DNA of 64,000 nucleotides. Origin: JAGVSR01 sp033765145. GTDB lineage: Bacteria; Pseudomonadota; Alphaproteobacteria; Rhizobiales; Hyphomicrobiaceae. The notes below the pieces were generated by a model. The model made no database searches, had not been told where the DNA came from, and was given only the letters and a program-made list of their open reading frames with translations. The position numbers and the translations under genes are program-made. Location of the stretch: the NCBI GenBank assembly GCA_033765145.1, contig JANRIH010000034.1, positions 62,001-126,000 of the forward strand, in the 5' to 3' direction. Below are positions 34,562-42,604 of this stretch, piece by piece. The stretch's first letter is position 1; every line of letters starts with the position of its first letter.

Positions 34562-34954
34562 ATGGGTCTCTTCCGGATTGCCGCCGCCGCCACCGTCGCG
34601 ATTGCGCTGATGCCGAGCGATGCCAACGAGCAGAAGCGGCTCTACGAGCGCGCAGAGCAGGCCGTTGCATGGTCCGCGACGTTCTGCGAACGCAACCCCG
34701 AAAGCTGCGAGCGGGCGAACTCCATCGCCGAGACGATGAAGCGCAAGGCGCAGTTCGCCGGCGCGATGATCTACGATCTGACCGTCAAGCAGGTCGGGCA
34801 GATCGTTCCCTCGACGGCCGCCATTCCCCCGCTGGCACCGGTTTCCTATAGTGGCGCCGCCGAGGTCTATGGCCCCGCGGCGCTCGATCGCGGGACGCTG
34901 CAGGAGGCCGACCTCCTGACGCCCTGGACGGGTCAGGGCCCGGCCGAGGGCTAA
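34562..34954 (+). CDS. DUF5330 family exported protein
   Basis: A 130-residue protein. The ATG at 34562 with GAGG eight bases upstream is preferred; a longer frame begins at 34508. The N-terminus (MGLFRIAAAATVAIALMPSDA) looks like a signal peptide. The core ATFCERNPESCERANSIAETMKRKAQFAGAMIYD with two cysteines is the DUF5330 pattern, common in Hyphomicrobiales. Function unknown. Confidence 0.82.
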   Translation: MGLFRIAAAATVAIALMPSDANEQKRLYERAEQAVAWSATFCERNPESCERANSIAETMKRKAQFAGAMIYDLTVKQVGQIVPSTAAIPPLAPVSYSGAAEVYGPAALDRGTLQEADLLTPWTGQGPAEG

Positions 34955-35055
34955 GTGAGGCGATCCCTCCGCAGGCTTCGGCCTTGCCAGGGCCCGCTCG
35001 GACATCCTATCTCCGCCATGGCGCCGACGCCTCGGACGCGCGACCGGAGTGGGTG

Positions 35056-35490
35056 ATGACGTTCGACGAACTCGCTGACAATTTCGCCGTGATGGACGAC
35101 TGGGAGGATCGCTACCGGTACGTGATCGAGCTCGGCCGCACGCTCGCGCCCATGGCAGCAGATCTCAAGACCGACGCGACAAAGGTCAGAGGATGCGCGA
35201 GCCAGGTCTGGGTCGCGACCGAGGTTGTGAGCGATCCCGCTGGCGCTGGCCCGCGGCTCCATTTCCTGGCCGACAGCGACGCGCATATCGTGCGCGGGCT
35301 CATTGCCATTCTCCTCACCGTCTACCAGGACAAATCGGCCGCCGAGATCGCGCGCCATGATGCGCTCCAGGACTTCGCGAAACTCGGGCTCAGGGATCAC
35401 CTGACGCCACAACGCTCGAACGGTCTCGCCTCGATGGTGCAGCGCATGCGGGCGGATGCCGAGGCGGCGATGAAGCAGGAAAAGGCGTAG
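35056..35490 (+). CDS. sufE: Sulfur acceptor protein SufE
   Basis: A 144-residue SufE. It takes persulfide sulfur from the cysteine desulfurase SufS for Fe-S cluster assembly. The persulfide-carrying cysteine is Cys47 in KVRGCASQVW. MTFDELADNFAVMDDWEDRYRYVIELG and FAKLGLRDHLTPQRSNGLASMV are family hallmarks. The start at 35056 gives normal length. No other suf genes are in the window. Confidence 0.94.
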   Translation: MTFDELADNFAVMDDWEDRYRYVIELGRTLAPMAADLKTDATKVRGCASQVWVATEVVSDPAGAGPRLHFLADSDAHIVRGLIAILLTVYQDKSAAEIARHDALQDFAKLGLRDHLTPQRSNGLASMVQRMRADAEAAMKQEKA

Positions 35491-35525
35491 GCGCGCCGGT
35501 GCGGCATCGCGGATTGCTGAAACGG

Positions 35526-36422
35526 CTACCTCCCGGGCACCGCGATCGGCGGACGGAACGTGCTGTCGCCCCAGTGGCCGATCTTGGCTTGAGATTGCGC
35601 GGCCCGCTCCGCGCCGGGCACGCGATAGTGCCGCGCCAACGACTGAAGCGCGATCTCGAGCACCGTCTTGCCGGACCGACGCGGCCAGCCTCGTTCGTGC
35701 TCGACGTCCTCGAGGCGCTTCAAGTGACAGCAGACGTCGAGCAGCAGCCCCGAGAGTTCGGGTCCAACGGCGACCAGCGCGCGGCGGACCCGTTCGGCGG
35801 ACGCGGCGGCATTGTCGGACAGGTCAACGCCCGCGCCCGGGGCTCCGCGGAGACCGGACGTGCCACCGGTTGCATTCCAGTTCGTCGTCACGGACGGCCG
35901 CATCTGCGCGAACTCGAAGTCGCGCCGCAGTCTCTCGCCCGCCTCGAACGCTGCGACATCGATGAAGGGTTCGCCGTCCCGTCCCTTGCGAGACCGCAAC
36001 CAGGCCAACGGGCTTTCCGTGCAGTCGCGGACAGCCTTACGGGCTGGTCCGGCTTCAACGTCTTGGACGTCGTCGCGAAGTTCAGCCATCGACGTGCCGG
36101 ACCGCAGCCGCTTCACGACCATTCGTCCGGCCGGCGACAGGCGCCAGTACGACGTTTCGGGGTCTTCGTCGAGCCAGCCGTTTCTGACGGCCATGAGGCG
36201 ATCGGGGCGAGAGATTCGACCGAGAGTCTGGCGGCCTTCGGGCTCGAAGCGGACGACACGCGCACCGCCGGCATCCGGCGGCTCCCATTCGAGCGCGGCT
36301 GTGCGGCCTGCGAGGAGCGGCAGGACTTTCTCGAGCGCCAAGGTTCTCGGCTCTCTCCGATCGGGCCAAACTCTGGCCGTCGTATTCAATCGCATCCCCA
36401 ATCTGTCTTCCAATTTCGTCAT
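35526..36422 (-). CDS. gafZ: DUF6456 protein, GafZ-like (candidate GTA activator / antiterminator)
   Basis: A 298-residue protein. The DUF6456 region spans about 135-275 (ESPLAWLRSRKGRDGEPFIDVAAFEAGERLRRDFEFAQMRP, then CHLKRLEDVEHERGWPRRSGKTVLEIALQSLARHY). A basic, winged-helix-like part (about 85-110, WRLSPAGRMVVKRLRSG) precedes it. In Caulobacter a DnaA-like HTH protein (GafY) and a DUF6456 protein (GafZ) together switch on GTA genes, with GafZ reported as an antiterminator; in Rhodobacter the two are fused as GafA. Here the GafY-like gene ends 14 bp upstream. CGGAG precedes the ATG. Family is clear; function is inferred from homology and from the GTA cluster nearby. Confidence 0.75.
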   Translation of the reverse strand: MTKLEDRLGMRLNTTARVWPDRREPRTLALEKVLPLLAGRTAALEWEPPDAGGARVVRFEPEGRQTLGRISRPDRLMAVRNGWLDEDPETSYWRLSPAGRMVVKRLRSGTSMAELRDDVQDVEAGPARKAVRDCTESPLAWLRSRKGRDGEPFIDVAAFEAGERLRRDFEFAQMRPSVTTNWNATGGTSGLRGAPGAGVDLSDNAAASAERVRRALVAVGPELSGLLLDVCCHLKRLEDVEHERGWPRRSGKTVLEIALQSLARHYRVPGAERAAQSQAKIGHWGDSTFRPPIAVPGR

Positions 36423-36436
36423 CTCACTCCGGGGCC

Positions 36437-36850
36437 TCAGACGATGTGATGCACAAACGCGCTTCTCGGTTCAATCAGCGATCGCACGATGCGATCCAAG
36501 AGTTCGATCACGTGATCGAAGAGCGCGTCGTCGCGACGGTCTTCGACGAGGCTACAGGCATGCGCGACGGTCGTGCGATCCCGGCCGAAGATGCGGCCGA
36601 CATCGGTCAGCGACCGCCCGCAGGACACGTGGCAGGTGTACATGGCAATCTGGCGTGCGAGGGCGACGTGGGCGCGGCCGCGGGTCGGGCCTTCGAGGTC
36701 ACGCAGCGCGATACCGAAAACTTGCGCGACGGACTGCTCGATGATCACGCGGAGCCGCTCGCATTCGGCATTCGCGATCGATGGGCTGGCATTGGATGCC
36801 GCGAGCCGCGCTCCGATCGCTTCGGGTTCCCTCGTCGCCAACTGCGCCAT
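36437..36850 (-). CDS. gafY: DnaA domain IV-like HTH protein, GafY-like (candidate GTA activator)
   Basis: A 137-residue protein from the ATG at 36850. Residues about 59-103 (HVALARQIAMYTCHVSCGRSLTDVGRIFGRDRTTVAHAC) match the DNA-binding domain IV of DnaA, including the RDRTTVAHA signature helix, but there is no ATPase domain. Such stand-alone proteins next to a DUF6456 gene correspond to GafY of Caulobacter. It is divergently arranged to the gene at 37193 and heads the two-gene operon. Confidence 0.75.
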   Translation of the reverse strand: MAQLATREPEAIGARLAASNASPSIANAECERLRVIIEQSVAQVFGIALRDLEGPTRGRAHVALARQIAMYTCHVSCGRSLTDVGRIFGRDRTTVAHACSLVEDRRDDALFDHVIELLDRIVRSLIEPRSAFVHHIV

Positions 36851-37192
36851 CGGTGCACCTCTCGTCTCATGGCCGGAAACGGGCCGCCGGTTCGTCCGCG
36901 TCGAGAGCTGGCTTCGAGAGGCTGGCATCGTGAAGCGGAGGCTTTGAAGACGGCATCGTTCGACGGTGTTGCGTGCGGCATTGCGAGAAGTGTGCCGAAT
37001 GCGGCGGGGACGGGGATAAATCTTCGGGCGTCGCCGCTAAAATCCACGCGCATTTGCCAATCGGATGGGCGTTCCGGACTTGTGGCTCTCGCCATTGTCC
37101 CCGCGCGCCGCTCTCATGAGATCGTCAGCGCCCATCGATCGCGTGCGTCGTCCCGCGATCGGACCCAGGCAAAGTTGGTGGCGCAAGACAGG
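36851..37192. other. Intergenic region upstream of the gafYZ-like operon
   Basis: About 340 bp between two divergent genes. It holds a less GC-rich patch at about 37014-37062 (GATAAATCTTC and CTAAAATCC). No convincing -35/-10 pair, CtrA box or hairpin terminator was found. It must carry the promoters of both genes. Confidence 0.5.
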
Positions 37193-37546
37193 ATGGACGA
37201 GGCGCGGACCCCATCAAGAAAGCCGCGGACAGCGTGCGGTCCGGCGTCGGTTGACGATCGAACGCCAAGCACGTCCGGGCGGGTACGCTACGAACGGGGA
37301 CGCGATTTGCCCCGCCTGCTCCCGCTCTGGCCGCACGAGATTGCCGTCGACACGATCGCGGGGCGGGTGCGGCTCATCGAAAAGCTCGAAAGTGCGCTCC
37401 GCGCCGAGCGCCGGCGAGGTCTTATGAGCCATTGGAGCTACGATCTGGCGCGCCATGCGCAGCTCTTCGCCGCCTGCCGGGAGGAGCGTGCCGCGCTCGC
37501 GGCCATCCAGGAGAGCCACCGATCGACGCGCGAGGGGACGGCGTGA
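37193..37546 (+). CDS. Conserved hypothetical protein
   Basis: A 117-residue protein from the ATG at 37193; the frame is open much further upstream, where it is a shadow of gafY. The C-terminal 75 residues look like a folded domain: RGRDLPRLLPLWPHEIAVDTIAGRVRLIEKL and SHWSYDLARHAQLFAACREE, helical with conserved-type Trp/Tyr. I recall similar unnamed proteins in Hyphomicrobiales but know no function. It converges on mucR (18 bp). Confidence 0.65.
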   Translation: MDEARTPSRKPRTACGPASVDDRTPSTSGRVRYERGRDLPRLLPLWPHEIAVDTIAGRVRLIEKLESALRAERRRGLMSHWSYDLARHAQLFAACREERAALAAIQESHRSTREGTA

Positions 37547-37564
37547 TGAGAGCCGCGCCGCCGG

Positions 37565-37972
37565 TCACTTCTCCCGGCGCGTTCCGAGACCCATTTTTTT
37601 CGCGAGATCGGACCGCGCGCGGGCATAGTTCGGCGCGACCATCGGATAGTCGGGCGGCAGACCCCACTTCTCGCGATACTCTTCCGGCGACAAGTTGTAG
37701 TGCGTCCTCAGGTGACGCTTCAGCGATTTGAATTTCTTGCCGTCCTCTAGGCAGACGATGTGATCGGGGAAAACGGACTTGCGAACCGGGACCTTCGGGC
37801 GCGGCTCCTCGCGCTCGGGCTGGGGCACGCCGCTCGTCGCGCGGCTCAACGCGGCATAGGTCTCGTTGATCAATCCCGGGAGATCGCTTGCCGAAACGGT
37901 ATTGTTTCCGACATAGGCCGAAACGATGCGCGCCGTCAGTTCGACGAGGCCGGGCGCCGCAGTGTTGTCCAT
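37565..37972 (-). CDS. mucR: MucR/Ros-family zinc-finger transcriptional regulator
   Basis: A 135-residue MucR/Ros protein. The zinc-finger region is IVCLEDGKKFKSLKRHLRTHYNLSPEEYREKWGLP, with the Cys/Asp/His-His ligand pattern of this family (about residues 77-110), then DYPMVAPNYARARS. The N-terminal helical part mediates oligomerisation in homologues. GGAGAG lies just upstream of the ATG. MucR proteins bind AT-rich DNA and often repress their own gene; the divergent region upstream holds a 10-bp inverted repeat. Confidence 0.95.
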   Translation of the reverse strand: MDNTAAPGLVELTARIVSAYVGNNTVSASDLPGLINETYAALSRATSGVPQPEREEPRPKVPVRKSVFPDHIVCLEDGKKFKSLKRHLRTHYNLSPEEYREKWGLPPDYPMVAPNYARARSDLAKKMGLGTRREK

Positions 37973-38060
37973 AAACTCTCCATGCCGGGAGGCACCAAAT
38001 AAAACGCAGTCAGAGTCGCAAGCCGTCAAGCAACCTGTCAAGACTTGGCATGTTCAATTC

Positions 38061-38099
38061 TGGCGAGAAACTGTGTCTCGATAAATCAATTTCTCGCCA
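38061..38099. promoter_or_regulatory. Perfect 10-bp inverted repeat between mucR and the peptidase gene
   Basis: TGGCGAGAAA, 19 bases, then TTTCTCGCCA. The repeat lies in the AT-rich divergent promoter region, about 90-130 bp from either start. It looks like a two-half-site operator. Whether MucR or another protein binds it is unknown. Confidence 0.55.
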
Positions 38100-38210
38100 T
38101 TGTTTGCATAGACACCGCTGGACGGCACCGCCGCCTCACCGCTACAGCAGGCGCACAACCCTCAATTTCCCCGCTGCCTCAACCGCATCACGCGCATTCC
38201 GAGGACTTCC

Positions 38211-40337
38211 ATGACCGCTTCGTTTGCCAATGGCCCCCTGCTGGTCGCCCCCCTGGCACCGCGGAAAGTTCGCACGTCCTCGTGGCACGGTATCGAGATC
38301 GCCGACGACTTTGCCTGGCTCCGCGCCGACAACTGGCAGGAGGTCATGCGCGATCCCAAGCTTCTGCCGGCTGACATTCGCGCCCATCTCGACGCCGAGA
38401 ATGCCTACACGGCCTCGATCCTCTCGCCGACCAAGCCGCTGCAAGAGACGCTCTTCGAAGAGATGAAGGCGCGTCTCAAGCCCGACGACAGCTCCGTTCC
38501 CTCGCCCGACGGATCTTACGCCTACTTCTCGCGCTTCGTACCGGGCAAGAACTACGTCGAGCTTTGCCGGACGGTGCGCGCGGGGGGCGATGTCGTCGTC
38601 ATTTTCGACGGCAACAAAGCCGCGGAAGGTCTCGGTTACTTCGACCTCGGCGGCAGCGCGCACAGTCCCGATCACCGCCTTCTCGCGGTCGCGACCGACG
38701 ACAAGGGCTCGGAACTCTATACGATCCGCTTCAGCGACATGGCTTCCGGCGCGTTTCTCGACGACGTCGTGACCGACACGCGCGGGGATATGGCGTGGTC
38801 GGCGGACAGCCGGGCCATCTTCTACGTCCGGATGGACGAGAACCATCGGCCGCGCTCGGTCTGGCGGCATGTCCTCGGCCAGCCGTCGAGCGAGGATACG
38901 CTCATTTACGAAGAGGCCGACGGGTCGTTCTTCGTCTCACTCGGCAAGACGCAGTCGGGCGACTTCATCGTCATCGATGCCCATGATCACGAGACGAGCG
39001 AGGTGCGGATCCTCGACGCACGCGACCCTGATGCCCGACTGGTCCTGGTTGCTGCCCGCGCGAAGGGACACGAATACGACGTCGAGCACGTCGGCGACCG
39101 CCTCATCATCACGACCAACTCGGGAGGTGCGGAAGATTTTCGCATCGTCGAGGCACCGCTTTCGGCACCTGGCAGGGATAATTGGCGCGAGATCGTCCCT
39201 CACGTCCCCGGCCGGCTCATTCTCGACGTCGTCGTCTACCGGGACCACATCGCACGGCTCGAGCGGGAAGACGGGCTGCCGCGGATCGTGATCCGCAACA
39301 TCGCGGACGGGGAAGAGCACGCCATCGCCTTCGCGGAGGAGGCTTATTCGCTCGGCCTCGCGTCCGGATACGAGTTCGACACGACGTCGACGCGCTTCAC
39401 CTACTCGTCGATGACGACGCCCGCGGAAACCTATGACTACGACATGGCGACCCGCGCGCGGGTCTTGCGGAAGAGGCAGGAGATCCCGTCAGGCCATAAT
39501 CCGGACGACTACGTGACCCGCCGGCTCATGGCGGACGCGCCCGACGGCGAAAAGGTGCCGATCTCGATCCTCTATCGCAAGAACACGCCGCTCGATGGCT
39601 CCGCACCGGCGTTTCTCTATGGCTACGGCGCCTACGGCATTGCGATGCCCGCGTCGTTCTCGACGGGACGGCTATCGCTTGTGGATCGCGGTTTCATCTT
39701 CGCCATCGCCCATATCCGTGGCGGCAAGGAGCGCGGCTATCGCTGGTACAAGGACGGCAAACTCGAAAAGAAGACGAACACGTTCCGCGACTTCATCGCG
39801 GCCGGTGAGCACCTCGTCCGCGAAGGCTATTCGCAACGCGGGCGGATCGTCGCCAACGGCGGCTCGGCGGGCGGCATGCTCATGGGCGCTGTTGCCAACA
39901 TGGCGCCCGATCTCTTCCTCGCGATCATCGCGGACGTGCCGTTCGTCGACGTGCTCAACACGATGCTTGACAAGGACCTGCCGTTGACGCCGCCCGAGTG
40001 GCCCGAATGGGGCAATCCGATCGAGAGCCGCGCTGCGTTCGAGACGATCCGGGCCTATTCACCCTACGACAATGTCGGGCGGCTCGCCTACCCGCACATT
40101 CTCGCGACCGGCGGGTTGACCGATCCGCGCGTCACCTACTGGGAGCCGGCGAAGTGGGTCGCGAAACTCCGGCATAATTGGACGAGCGACCGGCTCCTTC
40201 TTCTCCACATCAACATGGGTGCCGGACACGGCGGCGCGTCGGGACGTTTCGAGCGGCTCAGGGAAACAGCTCGCGACTACGCCTTCGCGATCGAACTCGC
40301 GGGCGCATCGGCCGGATCGGCGGTCACTGGCACCTGA
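38211..40337 (+). CDS. ptrB: S9A prolyl oligopeptidase family, oligopeptidase B-like
   Basis: A 708-residue cytosolic serine peptidase that cuts short peptides, by homology after basic residues. An N-terminal beta-propeller (about 80-420) is followed by the alpha/beta hydrolase domain. The triad is Ser552 (NGGSAGGMLMG), Asp638 (GGLTDPRVTYWEP) and His673 (GAGHGGASGRF). The opening PPLAPRKVRTSSWHGIEIADDFAWLR-like segment is typical of PtrB. No signal peptide. It is divergent from mucR. Confidence 0.92.
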   Translation: MTASFANGPLLVAPLAPRKVRTSSWHGIEIADDFAWLRADNWQEVMRDPKLLPADIRAHLDAENAYTASILSPTKPLQETLFEEMKARLKPDDSSVPSPDGSYAYFSRFVPGKNYVELCRTVRAGGDVVVIFDGNKAAEGLGYFDLGGSAHSPDHRLLAVATDDKGSELYTIRFSDMASGAFLDDVVTDTRGDMAWSADSRAIFYVRMDENHRPRSVWRHVLGQPSSEDTLIYEEADGSFFVSLGKTQSGDFIVIDAHDHETSEVRILDARDPDARLVLVAARAKGHEYDVEHVGDRLIITTNSGGAEDFRIVEAPLSAPGRDNWREIVPHVPGRLILDVVVYRDHIARLEREDGLPRIVIRNIADGEEHAIAFAEEAYSLGLASGYEFDTTSTRFTYSSMTTPAETYDYDMATRARVLRKRQEIPSGHNPDDYVTRRLMADAPDGEKVPISILYRKNTPLDGSAPAFLYGYGAYGIAMPASFSTGRLSLVDRGFIFAIAHIRGGKERGYRWYKDGKLEKKTNTFRDFIAAGEHLVREGYSQRGRIVANGGSAGGMLMGAVANMAPDLFLAIIADVPFVDVLNTMLDKDLPLTPPEWPEWGNPIESRAAFETIRAYSPYDNVGRLAYPHILATGGLTDPRVTYWEPAKWVAKLRHNWTSDRLLLLHINMGAGHGGASGRFERLRETARDYAFAIELAGASAGSAVTGT

Positions 40338-40360
40338 CGTCGCAGTAATTGACGTCGCAA

Positions 40361-40392
40361 TGAAAAAGACGGCGCCGGGCTGCGGCGCCGCC
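40361..40392 (-). terminator. Intrinsic terminator after the TadG-like gene
   Basis: On the minus strand GGCGGCGCC, a 7-base loop and GGCGCCGTC make a 9-bp stem (one wobble), then TTTTTCATT. It begins 29 bp beyond the stop at 40421. Confidence 0.85.
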
Positions 40393-40420
40393 TCATTCCA
40401 TCCTCGCGATCGTGATCCGA

Positions 40421-42028
40421 TTATTCCTGGATGACGATCTCGACGTCTTCGCTGTTGGTGTGGGTCGTCGCCACGAGCTGGCTACCGATCTGCTGGAACG
40501 CGGCGCGAAGCTGCGTGCCATCGTAGGGGAAGTAGTACTTGTCGGGCGAGGCGCACTGCTGGAGCGTCTGGCGGGCCGGATCGGCGGTGTTCGTGCTCAT
40601 GTCGAAGCCGATCGTGTAGACGATGATGCCGGCTGCCTTCATGCGTGAACAGATCTGCAGAGCCTGCTGGGATGCCGAGGTCGAGGCGATGTTGGAGTTA
40701 TATTCGCCGTCCGTCATCAGAACCGCAGCCTTGATCGTCTCGGTGTCGCTGTAGGGAGCGACATCGGCCACGCCAGAGCCCCAGAAGCCGTTCCACGAGG
40801 GCGACAGCATGTACCACGACCAGGCGGTGCCGACGTGACCGGCCGTGCCGCTGTAGGTTGAGAACGCTGAGATGTGGGTTTTGATCGCATTCTTGTCGTT
40901 CGAGAGCGCCCGGATCGCGGGGTAGGTGTACGAGCAGGTGCCGCCCGTATTGTACTGGCTTTCCTGAGACTGGGTCGGCGAATGCCAGCCGGCGTAGCGG
41001 CCCGAACCGGGAGCCGCCTCGGAGTAGGTGTCATAGCCCGTACGCTCCGTCACGCAGGGACGCAGGTAGCGTGTCACGTAGTTCGGTGTCGTATTCACGA
41101 CGACCACCGGCGTGCGGTAGTAGGTCGTGTTGCCCGAACGCTGCGTCTGGAAGTTCGCCTGGCAGTGTGCGCGGGCCTGGCTGTTGCTGTAGTCCTCATA
41201 GGCCGTAACACTGCGCACTCGGCTGGCGCAGGTGTTGAGCGTCTGCCAGCCGAACAGCGTCTGGGAGAAGACGTTCGTGATGGTTTCACCGCTCTGGACC
41301 TGCATGGATGCGGGGAGGCCCATGGCGGCGGAGGCATACTGGCCGACATTGACACGATCCGAGAAGGGCACGATGCCGACGCGGCGGTTGGAGATGTTCT
41401 GGCCGTCGGGGAGCACGATGTCGAGGAAGTCCGCGGCGGCGGCCTTCATGTCGGTCAGCTTCTGGCCGGCCATGGAGCCCGAGACGTCGAGCATGAGGGA
41501 CAGCTCGAGCGCCTTCGTGCCCGACTCGGCGCTCGCTGACGCCATCGCCTCACTCTTTGTCGAGACATCGATCACGTCCGGCCAGTCAGTGTCGATGATC
41601 TTACCGATGCCGAGGAACGGCGTGTAGATCTTGCTTGTCAAAACGGGCTTTGCGGACGAGTTCGACTCGTCGATATTGAGGCCATCCACGTAGACGATCT
41701 GTTGCTCGATGCTGGCGGCCCCGAGATCGGCAAGTTCCTGGGCACGGATCATTCCGGCTTCGCGCAGCGCCGCCTCAACGTGGGTCACCATCTTCTGCTC
41801 GGCCGTCTCGGCATCGCCCGTCGTCTTGTAGGTGCGAATGCCGGTCAGCGCGGTCGAGTCGGCCATCTGCTGCATCTTGTATTGCAGATGGATCGCGCGG
41901 GAGAAGTCGACCGCAGCACCGATCATGCCGAGCATCGGGATGCTCATCAGAGCGAAGATCACCGCGATATTGCCGCGCTTGTCGCGGACGAAGGCGCTCG
42001 TCGAAGACAAGAGGTGCGACTTGAACAT
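40421..42028 (-). CDS. TadG-like pilus assembly protein with von Willebrand factor A domain
   Basis: A 535-residue protein. The N-terminal TadE/TadG-like segment (RDKRGNIAVIFALMSIPMLGMIGAAVDFSRA, about 15-45) is a pseudopilin-type membrane anchor. The VWA domain begins near residue 165 with the MIDAS motif LDVSGSMAG and continues past VLMTDGEYNSN; a Tyr/Ser/Cys-rich insert lies inside it. GGGAG sits six bases before the ATG at 42028. TadG proteins belong to Flp pilus (tight adherence) systems, but no other tad gene is in this window. Confidence 0.9.
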   Translation of the reverse strand: MFKSHLLSSTSAFVRDKRGNIAVIFALMSIPMLGMIGAAVDFSRAIHLQYKMQQMADSTALTGIRTYKTTGDAETAEQKMVTHVEAALREAGMIRAQELADLGAASIEQQIVYVDGLNIDESNSSAKPVLTSKIYTPFLGIGKIIDTDWPDVIDVSTKSEAMASASAESGTKALELSLMLDVSGSMAGQKLTDMKAAAADFLDIVLPDGQNISNRRVGIVPFSDRVNVGQYASAAMGLPASMQVQSGETITNVFSQTLFGWQTLNTCASRVRSVTAYEDYSNSQARAHCQANFQTQRSGNTTYYRTPVVVVNTTPNYVTRYLRPCVTERTGYDTYSEAAPGSGRYAGWHSPTQSQESQYNTGGTCSYTYPAIRALSNDKNAIKTHISAFSTYSGTAGHVGTAWSWYMLSPSWNGFWGSGVADVAPYSDTETIKAAVLMTDGEYNSNIASTSASQQALQICSRMKAAGIIVYTIGFDMSTNTADPARQTLQQCASPDKYYFPYDGTQLRAAFQQIGSQLVATTHTNSEDVEIVIQE

Positions 42029-42517
42029 ATGAAACTCCCACACGCTGGCAACAAAACGTGGGGATGACACTATAAGCGACACTTCACTGATGGCTTTCAG
42101 AATTGGTCGCAATTTTAACGAGATCGCGTCGAACGCCGTTCGTCATGGATTGGGATTAGAAAATTCCCTAGATGAAAGCCGGACTTTCAATCGAGATCTT
42201 TGAAAAGTGTCGCGATGGTGGAAACGTATCGGCAAGGTTTGAGTGTTTGGGCACTGATCCAAAAATCCCCGCAAAACAACCCAACATCATGTTTTTTCCG
42301 CTTTTTCTCTGCTCCTGCGGCTGACACCCTGATCGACGCCCGACGTGCGGGTACGGCGCGCTGGCGGGCGGTCCGCAAACTCAACTTTCCAGTCTGAGCC
42401 TGCTTGCCATGAAAATCCGGAGCAACGGATCACGGCAAATATCGCGTTAACGGCGGAGGCGCTGAACGAGTGTAATTAACTTTTGCGGACCAGATTACCG
42501 TCAATAAAAAATGAAAA
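42029..42517. other. Intergenic region upstream of the TadG-like gene
   Basis: Nearly 500 bp with patches clearly richer in A/T than the surroundings (42270-42310 and 42430-42515). It holds single TTAAC half-sites (42449 region and 42475 region), but no full CtrA box. No gene or RNA was recognised; a promoter for the TadG-like gene is expected. Confidence 0.5.
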
Positions 42518-42550
42518 GGGCGCCGCCTCCTCGGCGGCGCCCTTTGATTT
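42518..42550. terminator. Bidirectional intrinsic terminator
   Basis: GGGCGCCGCC, a 5-base loop and GGCGGCGCCC form a perfect 10-bp stem. TTTGATTTT follows on the plus strand and a T-rich run (TTTTCATTTTTTATT) on the minus strand, so it can stop transcription from either side. It backs up the terminator at 42562-42590. Confidence 0.85.
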
Positions 42551-42561
42551 TGTCGACTGCG

Positions 42562-42590
42562 CAAAGAAAAAGGGCCGCTTTCGCGGCCCT
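42562..42590 (-). terminator. Intrinsic terminator of the D5-like membrane protein gene
   Basis: Minus strand AGGGCCGC, loop GAAA, GCGGCCCT: a perfect 8-bp stem with a GNRA-type tetraloop, followed by TTTTCTTTGC. It starts 15 bp after the stop at 42605. Confidence 0.88.
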
Positions 42591-42604
42591 CGATCGCCTA
42601 GAAA

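Noticed and set aside
35499..36449. A 316-residue plus-strand frame
   Set aside because: It is antisense to the DUF6456 gene and has low-complexity shadow composition.
42200..42397. A 65-codon plus-strand frame upstream of the TadG-like gene
   Set aside because: No ribosome site and no family character; the region looks like promoter DNA.
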